Of a DNA stretch of 13,676 bases, positions 1 to 7,218 are shown piece after piece (position 1 is the first letter of the stretch; every line of letters begins with the position of its first letter). A program made the position numbers and the translations under genes. This DNA comes from Gammaproteobacteria bacterium (GTDB lineage Bacteria > Pseudomonadota > Gammaproteobacteria > Pseudomonadales > Azotimanducaceae), in NCBI GenBank assembly GCA_028821035.1, contig JAPPHP010000308.1, positions 1 through 13,676 on the forward strand, written 5' to 3'. The notes beneath the pieces are model-generated. The model saw nothing but the letters and a program-made list of their open reading frames with translations. It had not been told where the DNA came from and searched no databases.

Positions 1-1882
1 AGAAACGCTGCGCGCGGCCTTCGTAGTTGACGAAGGTGCCGGTGGACTCGGCATAGCTCGTCGCCGGCAGCGCGACCTCGGCCGCTTCCGCGGTGGGCGT
101 TTCGAGGGCGTCGAGCACGATCACCCGCGCAGCCTCGAGGGCCGCCTTGACGCGGGCGGCGTCGGCGCGCCGGTAGAGGTCGTTCTCGAGCACCGCGAGC
201 GTGTCCGCCTCGCCGCTGGCCGCGGCGTCGAGGGCGGCATCCATCGAGAGACTGGCGGACATGGCCGCGACGCCCATCGTGTTCGCTTCGCCGGACGCGA
301 TCAGCAGGGCGGGATCGCGGCCCTGCGCCTTCAGCGCCCAGGCGATGTTGGCCGCCGCCTCGAGCACGCTCGCGTCCGCGCAGCCCGCGCCCGTCACGAC
401 GAGCGGGCGTTCGGCGTTCTTGAGCGCAGTTGCCGCTTCCTGCACGAACGCGTCGTGCTCCGTGGCGGCATCGGCGAATGCGGAATCGATACGGTGCGCG
501 ATCGCGAATCCGGAACGGGCGATTGCCGTGGGCGTGGCCCGCAGGGTTTCGCGGGCGATGTCGTCGATCCGCGTCGGCAGCACGGAGGCGATGAACACCG
601 GGCTCCGGTGGTGCTGTCCGTGGCCGCGGATGCCGGCGTCCTGCCACTCGGGAATCCCGGCGGAGGCGGCCATCTCGAACGACGTGCCGCGCGCGGCCTG
701 GCGCAGGGCGAGGGCGACCCGGGCCGCGGTGTTGGAGACGTCCTCGCCGAGCACGAGCACGGCGTCGGCCTGCTCGACCTCGGCAAGGGTCGGGATCCGG
801 GCGCCGCCGGCGGCGTGGATGTCCAGCGTCAGCGCCGCGAGTTCGGCGTCCCGGGTCGACAGGCCGTTGCAGAAGTTGTCCTCTCCGACCAGCGTCCGCA
901 GGGCGAAGTTCGCCTCCACGGAGGCGCGGGGGGAGCCGATCCCGACGACGCGTTCACCACCAAGCGCGGCCGCTGCCGCTTCGAGCGCCGGTTCGACGCC
1001 CCCGGCCTCGAACACGTCTTCGGCGTCCCGGACGCCGGCGTGGCGCAGCCGCGTGTCGGCGTTCACGAAATGCGAGCCGAACCGTCCCCGGTCGCACAGG
1101 AAGTAGCCGTTCACTTCCGCGTGGTAGCGGTTGTGGATGCGCTTGAGGTCGCCGTAGCGTTCGCTCGGGAAGATGTTGCAGCCGACGGAGCAGCCGGGAC
1201 ACACGGAGGGCGCCGACTGGAGGTCCCACTTGCGCGTGTACTGCTTGCTGAACGGGCGGTCGGTGAATACGCCGGTCGGGCACACCTCGACCAGGTTCCC
1301 GGCGAACTCGCTCTCGAGGACGCCGTCCTCCGCCCTGCCGAAGTACATCCGCCCGCGGGACCCGAACGCCTCGAGGTCCGTGCCGCCCGCGTAGTCGCGG
1401 TAGAAGCGGACGCACCGGTAGCAGGTGATGCAGCGGTTCATCTCGTGGCCGATGAACGGTCCGAGGTCCTGGTTCTCCCAGGTGCGCTTGGTGCCCCGGT
1501 ACCGGCGGCTGACGTGCCCCGTCATGACGGTCATGTCCTGCAGGTGGCACTCGCCGCCCTCCTCGCAGACCGGGCAGTCGTGCGGGTGGTTCTCCATGAG
1601 CCACTCGATCACCGTCTTGCGGAAGTCCTCGGCGTGCGGGGCGTCGATCGAGAAGCGCATGCCGTCGCGCACGGAAGTGATGCAGGCCATGACGAGGCGG
1701 CCGCGGGTGTCTTCCTCGTCGGCGTACTCGATCGCGGCGCACTGGCGGCACGCCCCGACGGAGCCCATCGCGGGGTGCCAGCAGAAATACGGGAGGTCGA
1801 GGTGGTGCGAGAGCGCGGCCTCGAGGAGGTTCTGGCCCTCCTCGACCTCGTAGCTGATTCCGTCTACGACGATGTGTGCCAT
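1..1882 (-). CDS. nuoG: NADH-quinone oxidoreductase subunit G (NuoG), C-terminus cut by window edge
   Basis: This is the large iron-sulfur subunit of complex I, which passes electrons from NuoF/NuoE towards NuoB. About 627 codons are present, against about 900 in E. coli NuoG, so roughly the last third lies off the left edge. An N-terminal ferredoxin-like [2Fe-2S] domain has C34, C45, C48 and C67 (N1b). H101, C103, C106 and C112 fit cluster N5, and C151, C154, C157 with C201 fit the next [4Fe-4S] site. C228, C231, C235 and C263 form the extra N7 motif seen in E. coli and Thermus, embedded in an E. coli-like context (ERYGDLKRI, YFLCDRGRFG). The remainder is the molybdopterin-oxidoreductase-like domain, which in NuoG carries no cofactor. 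The ATG lies 7 nt after the nuoF stop, and its MAHIVVDG start begins the ferredoxin fold directly. Identity is very secure. Confidence 0.97.
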   Translation of the reverse strand, partial: MAHIVVDGISYEVEEGQNLLEAALSHHLDLPYFCWHPAMGSVGACRQCAAIEYADEEDTRGRLVMACITSVRDGMRFSIDAPHAEDFRKTVIEWLMENHPHDCPVCEEGGECHLQDMTVMTGHVSRRYRGTKRTWENQDLGPFIGHEMNRCITCYRCVRFYRDYAGGTDLEAFGSRGRMYFGRAEDGVLESEFAGNLVEVCPTGVFTDRPFSKQYTRKWDLQSAPSVCPGCSVGCNIFPSERYGDLKRIHNRYHAEVNGYFLCDRGRFGSHFVNADTRLRHAGVRDAEDVFEAGGVEPALEAAAAALGGERVVGIGSPRASVEANFALRTLVGEDNFCNGLSTRDAELAALTLDIHAAGGARIPTLAEVEQADAVLVLGEDVSNTAARVALALRQAARGTSFEMAASAGIPEWQDAGIRGHGQHHRSPVFIASVLPTRIDDIARETLRATPTAIARSGFAIAHRIDSAFADAATEHDAFVQEAATALKNAERPLVVTGAGCADASVLEAAANIAWALKAQGRDPALLIASGEANTMGVAAMSASLSMDAALDAAASGEADTLAVLENDLYRRADAARVKAALEAARVIVLDALETPTAEAAEVALPATSYAESTGTFVNYEGRAQRF

Positions 1883-1889
1883 GGATCGC

Positions 1890-3206
1890 CTACCTCGTCC
1901 CCATCCCCACGCGTTTCACCGGGCCCGTCCGGTACGGACAGCCCCCACGCTCGATGTGTGCCTCGAAGTCCGCCCGGAAGTACTTGAGCGCGCTCGACAG
2001 CGGTTCGATGGCGCCGGCCGCGTGCAGGCAGAACGTGTTGCCCGGGGCGCCGATGTAGCCGCCGTGCTTCTCCAGCAACTCGATGTCGCCGGGCCGGCCG
2101 CGGCCCTCCTCGATGTCGGTCAGCAGTTCCTCGATCCACGGCAGTCCTTCCCGGCACGGCGTGCAAAACCCGCACGACTCCTGCGCGAAGAAGTGCTGCA
2201 GGTTGCGGGACAGGTCCACCGGGCAGACCGAGTCGTCCATCAGGATCATGGTGCCGGTGCCCATGCGGCTGCCGGCCGCCGCGATGGCGCCGTAGTCCAT
2301 CGGCAGATCGAAATGCTGCTCGACGAGGAAGTCCGTGGAGGCCCCGCCCGGCAGGATGCCGCGCAGCTTGTAGCCGTCCTGCATGCCGCCGGCGTGCACC
2401 TCGACGATCTCGCGGATCGGCGTGCCCATCGGTAGTTCCCAGAGGCCCGGCTGCTTCACGCGCCCGGATGCCCCATAGAGCTTCGTGCCGGCGTCGTCCG
2501 TCAGGCCGAGGTCGCGGAACCACTCGGCGCCGTGCGCCACGATGGCCGGCACGTTGCACAGGGTTTCGACGTTGTTGACGATGGTCGGCCGTCCCCAGGC
2601 GCCGCTCGCGGGCGGGAAGGGCGGCTTGAGGCGCGGCTGGGCGCGTTTGCCCTCGAGGGCGTTCAGGAGGGCGGTCTCCTCGCCGCAGATGTAGCGCCCG
2701 GCCGAACCGTGGATGCGCAGGTCCAGGTCGAAGCCGGAGCCGAAGATGTCCCTGCCGAGATAGCCGCGTTCGTGCGCGTCCCGGATGGCGGCGTCCAGCG
2801 CGCGGTGCGACTCGAAGTACTCGCCGCGCAGGAAGACGTAGGCGACCCCGGCGCCGATGGCGTACGCGCCGATGATCATCCCCTCGATGAGGAGGTGCGG
2901 ATCGCGCTCCATGAGGTAGCGGTCCTTGAACGTGCCTGGCTCCATCTCGTCAGCGTTGCAGACGAGGTACTTCGGGCCCTTGCCCGCCGCGTCGCCCTGG
3001 GGCACGAAGCCCCACTTGACGCCGGTGGGGAACCCGGCGCCGCCGCGGCCGCGCAGGTTCGCGTCCTTGACGAGGTCGATCAGCTCACCGGGGGTCATCT
3101 CCCGGAGCGCGCGCCGCGCGGCCGCGTAGCCGCCGCCGGCCTCGTAGTCGTCGATGCCGACGTGGCCGTGCCGGTCGATGCGTTCGGTGAGAGGTGCCTG
3201 CGTCAC
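1890..3206 (-). CDS. nuoF: NADH-quinone oxidoreductase subunit F (NuoF), NADH/FMN-binding
   Basis: NuoF is the catalytic subunit of the complex I NADH dehydrogenase module. It oxidises NADH through FMN and passes electrons to cluster N3. The 438-residue product has the glycine-rich nucleotide site LRGRGGAGFPTG (51-62), NADEMEPGTFKDR (84-96), RYICGEETALLNALEG (171-186) and the N3 [4Fe-4S] ligands C345, C348 and C351 (ESCGFCTPCREG) plus C393. Length is normal for the family. The start is taken as GTG (VTQAPLTERI) because the reading frame upstream of it is only the antisense-like overlap with nuoE. An AGG lies 5 nt upstream, and this GTG gives a 14-nt gap after the nuoE stop. A few residues of start uncertainty remain. 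Cotranscribed with nuoE and nuoG. Confidence 0.97.
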   Translation of the reverse strand: MTQAPLTERIDRHGHVGIDDYEAGGGYAAARRALREMTPGELIDLVKDANLRGRGGAGFPTGVKWGFVPQGDAAGKGPKYLVCNADEMEPGTFKDRYLMERDPHLLIEGMIIGAYAIGAGVAYVFLRGEYFESHRALDAAIRDAHERGYLGRDIFGSGFDLDLRIHGSAGRYICGEETALLNALEGKRAQPRLKPPFPPASGAWGRPTIVNNVETLCNVPAIVAHGAEWFRDLGLTDDAGTKLYGASGRVKQPGLWELPMGTPIREIVEVHAGGMQDGYKLRGILPGGASTDFLVEQHFDLPMDYGAIAAAGSRMGTGTMILMDDSVCPVDLSRNLQHFFAQESCGFCTPCREGLPWIEELLTDIEEGRGRPGDIELLEKHGGYIGAPGNTFCLHAAGAIEPLSSALKYFRADFEAHIERGGCPYRTGPVKRVGMGTR

Positions 3207-3220
3207 GCTTGCCTGCCGTC

Positions 3221-3721
3221 CTACTCGAAGCGGCCGAAGACCGCGGCGAGGTCTTCGCTGCGCACGTTCTCGATCAGCTCCTCGTCGACGAGCATCGTCG
3301 GCGCCTTGTCGCAGGCGCCGAGGCAGACGATGGGGAGCAGGGTGAAACGGCCGTCCGGCGTCGTCTCGCCGTAGCCGATGCCGAGGTGCTTCTGGATGTC
3401 GCGCGCCAGGCCGTCGGCGCCCATGATGTAGCAGCTCACGCTGTCGCAGACCATGACGACGTGGCGTCCCACGGGCTGGCGGAAGATGCGGTTGTAGAAC
3501 GTCGCGATGGCGTCGAGGGCGGCGACGGACATGCCGAGGAGCCGGCCGATCGCGGCCAGGCTCGCGTCCGACACCCAGCCCCGGTGCTTCTGCACGATCA
3601 TCATGGCGTCGATGGCGGCCGACTGGCGGTCCGGCAGGTGCGCGCACTCGTGCTCGATGAGGGCGACTTCCTCGTCGGACAGCTGCTCGATGGGCTCGAA
3701 TCCTTGCGCGGGTTCGCTCAT
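3221..3721 (-). CDS. nuoE: NADH-quinone oxidoreductase subunit E (NuoE), 2Fe-2S
   Basis: NuoE is the 24-kDa-type thioredoxin-like subunit of the NADH module and carries cluster N1a next to the FMN of NuoF. The product is 166 residues, the same size as E. coli NuoE. The four ligands are C92 and C97 (CDSVSC) and C133 and C137 (CLGAC). The helical N-terminal segment (about 15-65) includes the typical ATFYNRIFRQPVG stretch (72-84). The ATG overlaps the nuoCD stop as ATGA (3718-3721), which implies translational coupling. No unusual features were seen. Confidence 0.97.
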   Translation of the reverse strand: MSEPAQGFEPIEQLSDEEVALIEHECAHLPDRQSAAIDAMMIVQKHRGWVSDASLAAIGRLLGMSVAALDAIATFYNRIFRQPVGRHVVMVCDSVSCYIMGADGLARDIQKHLGIGYGETTPDGRFTLLPIVCLGACDKAPTMLVDEELIENVRSEDLAAVFGRFE

Positions 3722-5523
3722 CGGTCCACGTCCGCCATGACGAAGTCGATGCTCGCGATGATGGCGATCAGGTCCGCCACCATGAAGCCGTTGCTGATGA
3801 ACGGGATCATCTGCAGTGCCGGGAAGGACGGCGTACGGATCCGGGTGCGGTAAGCCATGGTGCCGCCGTCGGAAACCGAGTAGTAGGAGTTCCAGCCCTT
3901 GGTCGCCTCGATGGTCGTCGCGGACTCGCACGGCGCGATCACGGGACCCCAGCTCACGTTCAGGAAGTGGTGGATGAGCGTCTCGATGTCCTGCATCGTG
4001 CGCTCCTTGGCCGGCGGCGTGGTCAGCCGGTGGTTCGCCTTGTAGGGGCCCGGCGGCATGTCGCGGGCGCACTGCTCGATGATGCGCAGGCTCTGCCGGA
4101 TCTCCTCCGCGCGCACGACGGCGCGGTCGTAGACGTCGCCGTTCTCGGCCGTCGGAATGTCGAACTCGAGCTGGTCGTAGCCGCTGTACGGGCGGTTCTT
4201 GCGGAGGTCCCAGTCGCACCCGGTCGCCCGCAGCGACGGGCCGGTGATGCCCCATTCGAGGCCTTCCTCGGTGGTGTACGCGCCGATGCCGACCGAGCGC
4301 TTCTTCAGGATGTTGTTCTTGAGCGCCATCTTCTCGTAGTGGTCCATGCGCTTCGGCATGTACTTCACGAAGTCGAGCACCATCCGGTCCCAGCCCTTCG
4401 GCAGGTCCTGCGTGACGCCGCCGATCCGGAACCAGCTCGGGTGCATGCGGCCGCCCGTGATCGCCTCGACGATGGAGAACAGGCGCTCGCGATCCGCGAA
4501 CATGTAGAACACCGGCGACATCTGGCCGACATCCTGGGCGTAGGTGCCGTAGAAGAGGAGGTGGCTCGCGATGCGGAAGAACTCGGAGAGCATCACGCGG
4601 ATGTACTGGGCGCGGTCCGGCACCTCGATGCCCGCCATGTTCTCGACGTTCATGACGTAGGGTAGGTTGTTCATCACGCCGCCGAGGTAGTCGACGCGGT
4701 CGGTGTAGGGGATGTAGGTGTGCCAGCTCTGGCGCTCCGCCATCTTCTCCTGGGCGCGGTGGTGGTAGCCGATGTCGGGCACCGCCTGCACGATCACCTC
4801 GCCGTCGAGCTGCAGCGCGATGCGGAACACGCCGTGCACGCTCGGGTGGTTCGGGCCGAGGTTCAGGAACATGAAGTCGGTGTGCTGGGCCTCCCGGCTC
4901 ATGCCCCACTCTTCCGGCACGAAGCGCAGTCCCTCCTGCTGCGACTCCTGGAACTCCGGGGTCATCGTGAACGGGTCCATCTCCGTGGCCCGCGCCGGAT
5001 GCTCCTTGCGCAGCGGATGCCCCTCCCAGTGCGGGGGTGTCAGGATGCGGCGGAGGTTCGGATGTCCGTCGAAATCGATGCCGAACATGTCGAACGCCTC
5101 GCGCTCGTACCAGTCCGCCACCGGGTAGACCGAAGTGACCGTGGGCAGCGAGGCGCGTTGCTCGGGCAGCGCGGCCTTGATGCGTATGTCGCTGTCGTGG
5201 CGGAGCGACATCAGGTGATAGAAGACGGTGAAGTCGGAGTCGGGCTGGCCGTCCCGGGACTGCCGGGTCCGCTCGTCGATCGCCGACAGGTCGAAGAGCA
5301 GTTCGAACCCCTCTTCGTGCTTCAGGTGGCGGAGCACGTCGACCACCTGGGTCCTGTCGACCCAGAGCGTCGGGATGCCGTCCGCGGTTGCCTGGGTGAC
5401 GCAGCTTTCCCCGAACCGGGCGCGCAGCGCGGTGACGGAGCCCTCAGCCGGGGAGCCCGAGGGGCTTGCCCCTCGCGAGAGAGAGCCTGGTTCGAGGCCA
5501 GGCTCGACGACGGCTTCGCTCAT
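3718..5523 (-). CDS. nuoC: NADH-quinone oxidoreductase subunit C/D fusion (NuoCD)
   Basis: This single polypeptide combines the 30-kDa (NuoC, about residues 30-180) and 49-kDa (NuoD, about 215-601) subunits that form the quinone-proximal connecting module. The 601-residue length matches E. coli-type NuoCD. NuoC shows the WYEREAFDMFGIDF signature (138-151). NuoD shows LGPNHPSVHGVFR (222-234) and IGYHHRAQEK (251-260), and ends in the usual ADVDR. H226, and Y279 in DYLGGVMNN, are the expected quinone-pocket residues. The ATG is the only plausible start, because no ATG, GTG or TTG was found between it and the conserved region beginning near residue 30. Residues 7-28 are therefore translated. They are a Gly/Ser/Pro/Glu-rich leader encoded by two perfect DNA palindromes (see the repeat entry), unlike the usual NuoC N-terminus. 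The start is 6 nt after the nuoB stop and has only a weak ribosome-binding site. Confidence 0.97.
   Translation of the reverse strand: MSEAVVEPGLEPGSLSRGASPSGSPAEGSVTALRARFGESCVTQATADGIPTLWVDRTQVVDVLRHLKHEEGFELLFDLSAIDERTRQSRDGQPDSDFTVFYHLMSLRHDSDIRIKAALPEQRASLPTVTSVYPVADWYEREAFDMFGIDFDGHPNLRRILTPPHWEGHPLRKEHPARATEMDPFTMTPEFQESQQEGLRFVPEEWGMSREAQHTDFMFLNLGPNHPSVHGVFRIALQLDGEVIVQAVPDIGYHHRAQEKMAERQSWHTYIPYTDRVDYLGGVMNNLPYVMNVENMAGIEVPDRAQYIRVMLSEFFRIASHLLFYGTYAQDVGQMSPVFYMFADRERLFSIVEAITGGRMHPSWFRIGGVTQDLPKGWDRMVLDFVKYMPKRMDHYEKMALKNNILKKRSVGIGAYTTEEGLEWGITGPSLRATGCDWDLRKNRPYSGYDQLEFDIPTAENGDVYDRAVVRAEEIRQSLRIIEQCARDMPPGPYKANHRLTTPPAKERTMQDIETLIHHFLNVSWGPVIAPCESATTIEATKGWNSYYSVSDGGTMAYRTRIRTPSFPALQMIPFISNGFMVADLIAIIASIDFVMADVDR
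5458..5505. repeat. Two adjacent perfect palindromes inside the 5' end of nuoCD
   Basis: The first inverted repeat has 8-bp arms at 5458-5465 and 5468-5475 (cgaggggc / gcccctcg) separated by TT. The second has 8-bp arms at 5483-5490 and 5498-5505 (gagcctgg / ccaggctc) around a 7-nt loop. Both are perfect. In the nuoCD mRNA they form two hairpins starting at about codon 7 and codon 17, and encode the low-complexity leader EPGLEPGSLSRGASPSGSP. The composition resembles a dispersed palindromic (REP-like) element that has entered the reading frame without breaking it. That origin is inference, because no second copy was found in this window. Confidence 0.65.
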
Positions 5524-5529
5524 GGTCCG

Positions 5530-6207
5530 CTACCGCCGCTTCAACAGCGCGTCCGACAGGGGCGCGTCGCCGACCGTGGTCGGTTCCGCAAGGGTCGACA
5601 CCTGCATGCGCGCGGCGTTGCGCTTGTCGCGCTGGCTCGGCGCGTACTTCGACACGGAGCCATCCTCCCCGATCATCCAGGAGAGCGGTCGGTGGGTGTT
5701 CCTGATGGACTCCTGCAGGAGCGTGAGGCCCTGCATGAAAGCTTCTGGCCGGGGCGGGCATCCGGGCACGTAGACGTCCACCGGCAGGAACTTGTCGGCG
5801 CCCTGCACGACGCTGTAGACGTCGAACATGCCGCCCGAGTTCGCGCACGAGCCCATGGAAATCACCCAGCGGGGCTCGAGGAGCTGTTCGTAGAGGTGCT
5901 GCAGCACGGGCGCCATCTTCCGGAACACCGTGCCGGACACCACGATCAGGTCCGCCTGTCGCGGCGTCGCGCGGATCACCTCCGCGCCGAAGCGGGCGGC
6001 GTCGTGCCGGGAGGTGAGCGCTGTCGCCATCTCGACGTAGCAGCACGAGAGCCCGAAGTTGAACGGCCAGATCGAGTTGGCCCGGCCCCAGGCGACGAGG
6101 TCCTCGAGCTTCGCCGTCAGGACGCCGCGCGCCGCGTCCTCCTCGTAGGCCGCGTCCACCGCCGCCATCGGGGCGTCCGCTTCCGTCTTGATGAGCCGCC
6201 ACTGCAT
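5530..6207 (-). CDS. nuoB: NADH-quinone oxidoreductase subunit B (NuoB), cluster N2
   Basis: NuoB holds the terminal [4Fe-4S] cluster N2, which reduces quinone at the interface with NuoD. The 225-residue product carries the unusual tandem cysteines C55-C56 (LSCCYVEM), then C121 (MGSCANSGG) and C150 (VPGCPPRPEAF), which is the complete ligand set. The conserved core spans about 35-185. The C-terminal ~40 residues (KYAPSQRDKRNAARMQV onward) are a variable tail, as in gammaproteobacterial NuoB proteins. The ATG lies 4 nt after the nuoA stop, and the stop lies 6 nt before nuoCD. Identity is secure. Confidence 0.98.
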   Translation of the reverse strand: MQWRLIKTEADAPMAAVDAAYEEDAARGVLTAKLEDLVAWGRANSIWPFNFGLSCCYVEMATALTSRHDAARFGAEVIRATPRQADLIVVSGTVFRKMAPVLQHLYEQLLEPRWVISMGSCANSGGMFDVYSVVQGADKFLPVDVYVPGCPPRPEAFMQGLTLLQESIRNTHRPLSWMIGEDGSVSKYAPSQRDKRNAARMQVSTLAEPTTVGDAPLSDALLKRR

Positions 6208-6211
6208 GGGA

Positions 6212-6649
6212 TCAGCCGCTCCCGCCGGTGTCGCCCGCGCCGGCCTGTGCGTAGCCGGGCGTACGGGCGTGGCGGCTCTTGATGCCCCAGTCCAGGGCGC
6301 CGCTGCGGTACTCGTAGACGAGCGCGATCAGCAGGATGACGATGAACACGCCGGCGCCGATGTAGCCGCGCCAGCCAAGCTCGAAGAAGGCGACCGCCCA
6401 GCCGATGATGAAGATGGTCTCGAGATCGAAGATCACGAAGAACATGGCGATCAGGTAGAACTCGATGGAGAAGCGGCTCTCCTCGGCGTCTCCGGCCGGA
6501 ACGACGCCGGATTCGAACGGCAGGGTCCGGGCGCCGCCGTGCCGCGCCTTGGCCCCGATGAACCACGCGGCGGTGAGGGACACGGCGAGCAGCGCGGCCA
6601 CCGTCAGCGCATAGAGCAGGAACGGCAGGATGTCGTGACCTTCCGTCAT
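6212..6649 (-). CDS. nuoA: NADH-quinone oxidoreductase subunit A (NuoA), membrane subunit
   Basis: NuoA is a small inner-membrane subunit near the quinone entrance, and the first gene of the operon. The 145-residue product has three predicted transmembrane helices (about 8-32, 62-86 and 94-113). The family-specific PFESG (44-48) lies in the first loop, and FDLET (74-78) carries the acidic residues of helix 2. The typical ALDWG sequence follows helix 3. The start was chosen by position relative to helix 1. A purine-rich AAGAGGAG lies upstream but is 16 nt from the ATG, farther than a normal Shine-Dalgarno, and no in-frame alternative start was seen nearby. A candidate promoter lies about 95 nt upstream. 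Confidence 0.96.
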   Translation of the reverse strand: MTEGHDILPFLLYALTVAALLAVSLTAAWFIGAKARHGGARTLPFESGVVPAGDAEESRFSIEFYLIAMFFVIFDLETIFIIGWAVAFFELGWRGYIGAGVFIVILLIALVYEYRSGALDWGIKSRHARTPGYAQAGAGDTGGSG

Positions 6650-6665
6650 CGGCGGTCCGAAGTGG

Positions 6666-6673
6666 CTCCTCTT
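6666..6673 (-). promoter_or_regulatory. Distant purine-rich ribosome-binding candidate for nuoA
   Basis: On the minus strand AAGAGGAG lies 16 nt upstream of the nuoA ATG. It is the only Shine-Dalgarno-like sequence before the gene, but the spacing is too long for an ordinary site, so it may be fortuitous. Confidence 0.25.
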
Positions 6674-6743
6674 CGCCGTGAGTTCGTCGTGGGCGCCGCA
6701 CTGTTGCGCCGGTCTTTCAGGGAGCCCGGCGACGGCGGGCGGT

Positions 6744-6778
6744 ACTATACAGGCGCACCCGTTCCGACGCTAGAACGG
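6744..6778 (-). promoter_or_regulatory. Candidate nuo operon promoter with inverted-repeat operator
   Basis: On the minus strand a TATAGT hexamer (6744-6749) fits a sigma-70 -10 element and would give a leader of about 88 nt before nuoA. No good -35 hexamer is present at 16-18 nt. Instead, the spacer and upstream DNA hold a perfect 6-bp inverted repeat, ccgttc-N8-gaacgg (6759-6778), which overlaps where a polymerase or activator would sit. This could be an operator or activator site, but no known regulator consensus was recognised. Confidence 0.35.
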
Positions 6779-6809
6779 AGGGCGGAAAACGGGCCTCGAA
6801 CGGCGGTCC

Positions 6810-6857
6810 TCAGGGCAGGACGGTGACCTTGGGGTAGGCCACGAATCCTCGGTCGAC
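6810..6857 (-). pseudogene. Remnant of a PIN-domain (VapC-like) toxin C-terminus
   Basis: Just after the antitoxin-like gene, in a different frame on the same strand, a short open stretch ends VDRGFVAYPKVTVLP and a TGA. The D-R-G-F-x-x-[FY]-P-x-[VL] ending is typical of many VapC toxins, which close with a strand of the form FARFPGLRW plus a few residues. No start codon and no room for the ~110 preceding residues or the acidic catalytic residues exist, because the antitoxin stop is only 7 nt away. I read this as the scar of a deletion that removed the toxin body. The match rests on a very short peptide, so chance is possible. Confidence 0.4.
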
Positions 6858-6864
6858 TGGGAGG

Positions 6865-7050
6865 TCAGGGTCGGGGCAGATTACGGCCTCGCTCGATGTC
6901 CGCGAGCATTTCCTCAATGTCGCCCGTCGGGTGATTGCAGGCCAGCGCCTTTTCGATGACCTCCAGGCGACGTGCTCTCGCTTCCTGCGTGTCGGGTTCG
7001 CCGAACTCGACCCGGTTCCGTTCCGATCGACCACGTGTTGGTGGGGGCAT
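6865..7050 (-). CDS. Small antitoxin-like protein (VapB-type), orphaned
   Basis: A 61-residue acidic/basic helical protein with no membrane segment. Its C-terminal half contains EARARRLEVIEKAL and then HPTGDIEEMLADIERGR, a segment I associate with small antitoxins encoded directly upstream of PIN-domain VapC toxins (the tail that wraps the toxin). The start is placed at the third in-frame ATG (7050) because AGGGAG lies 9 nt upstream; ATGs at 7059 and 7080 are alternatives and would give 64 or 71 residues. Immediately downstream only a toxin-tail-like fragment remains, so the antitoxin appears orphaned. A DNA-binding (ribbon-helix-helix or AbrB) domain is not obvious in the short N-terminal part. 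The family assignment is tentative; that it is a real gene is more likely than not. Confidence 0.5.
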   Translation of the reverse strand: MPPPTRGRSERNRVEFGEPDTQEARARRLEVIEKALACNHPTGDIEEMLADIERGRNLPRP

Positions 7051-7059
7051 CTCGGACAT

Positions 7060-7065
7060 CTCCCT
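7060..7065 (-). promoter_or_regulatory. Ribosome-binding site deciding the antitoxin start
   Basis: AGGGAG on the minus strand sits 9 nt before the ATG at 7050 and abuts the ATG at 7059. This is why the downstream start is preferred. Confidence 0.45.
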
Positions 7066-7204
7066 GTTTCGCGGACGCATCCCTCACCATACAGGCTCGT
7101 AGCACCGAAAGCCTGGTTGAGCGGCCAGGATGGGACAGCGCGGCCTCTCGTCGGGCGGGTCTGGACGAGTTGTTGGTGCGCGCATAGGCTGGCGCGAACG
7201 GGAG

Positions 7205-7212
7205 AAGGGGAG
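7205..7212 (+). promoter_or_regulatory. Ribosome-binding site of the DUF3604 gene
   Basis: AAGGGGAG with 6 nt to the ATG at 7219. It fixes the start at the signal peptide instead of at the open frame extending about 96 codons further upstream. Confidence 0.75.
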
Positions 7213-7218
7213 CCGCCG

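Noticed and set aside
455..1987. Long plus-strand open frame antisense to nuoG
   Set aside because: It lacks any recognisable domain, is Arg/Val/Ala-rich as expected for the antisense of a GC-rich gene, and lies opposite a secure nuoG.
4720..6282. 520-codon plus-strand open frame opposite nuoCD, nuoB and the end of nuoA
   Set aside because: It spans three convincing genes on the other strand and shows only antisense composition (His/Arg/Val/Leu-rich), with no motif.
7112..7129. Inverted repeat cctgg-N8-ccagg upstream of the DUF3604 gene
   Set aside because: Arms are only five GC-rich base pairs, no better than expected by chance in this composition, and there is no gene-relative logic.
6931..7218. 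N-terminal extension of the DUF3604 frame by about 96 codons
   Set aside because: It would bury the signal peptide, runs antisense to the antitoxin-like gene, and the ATG at 7219 has a good ribosome-binding site.
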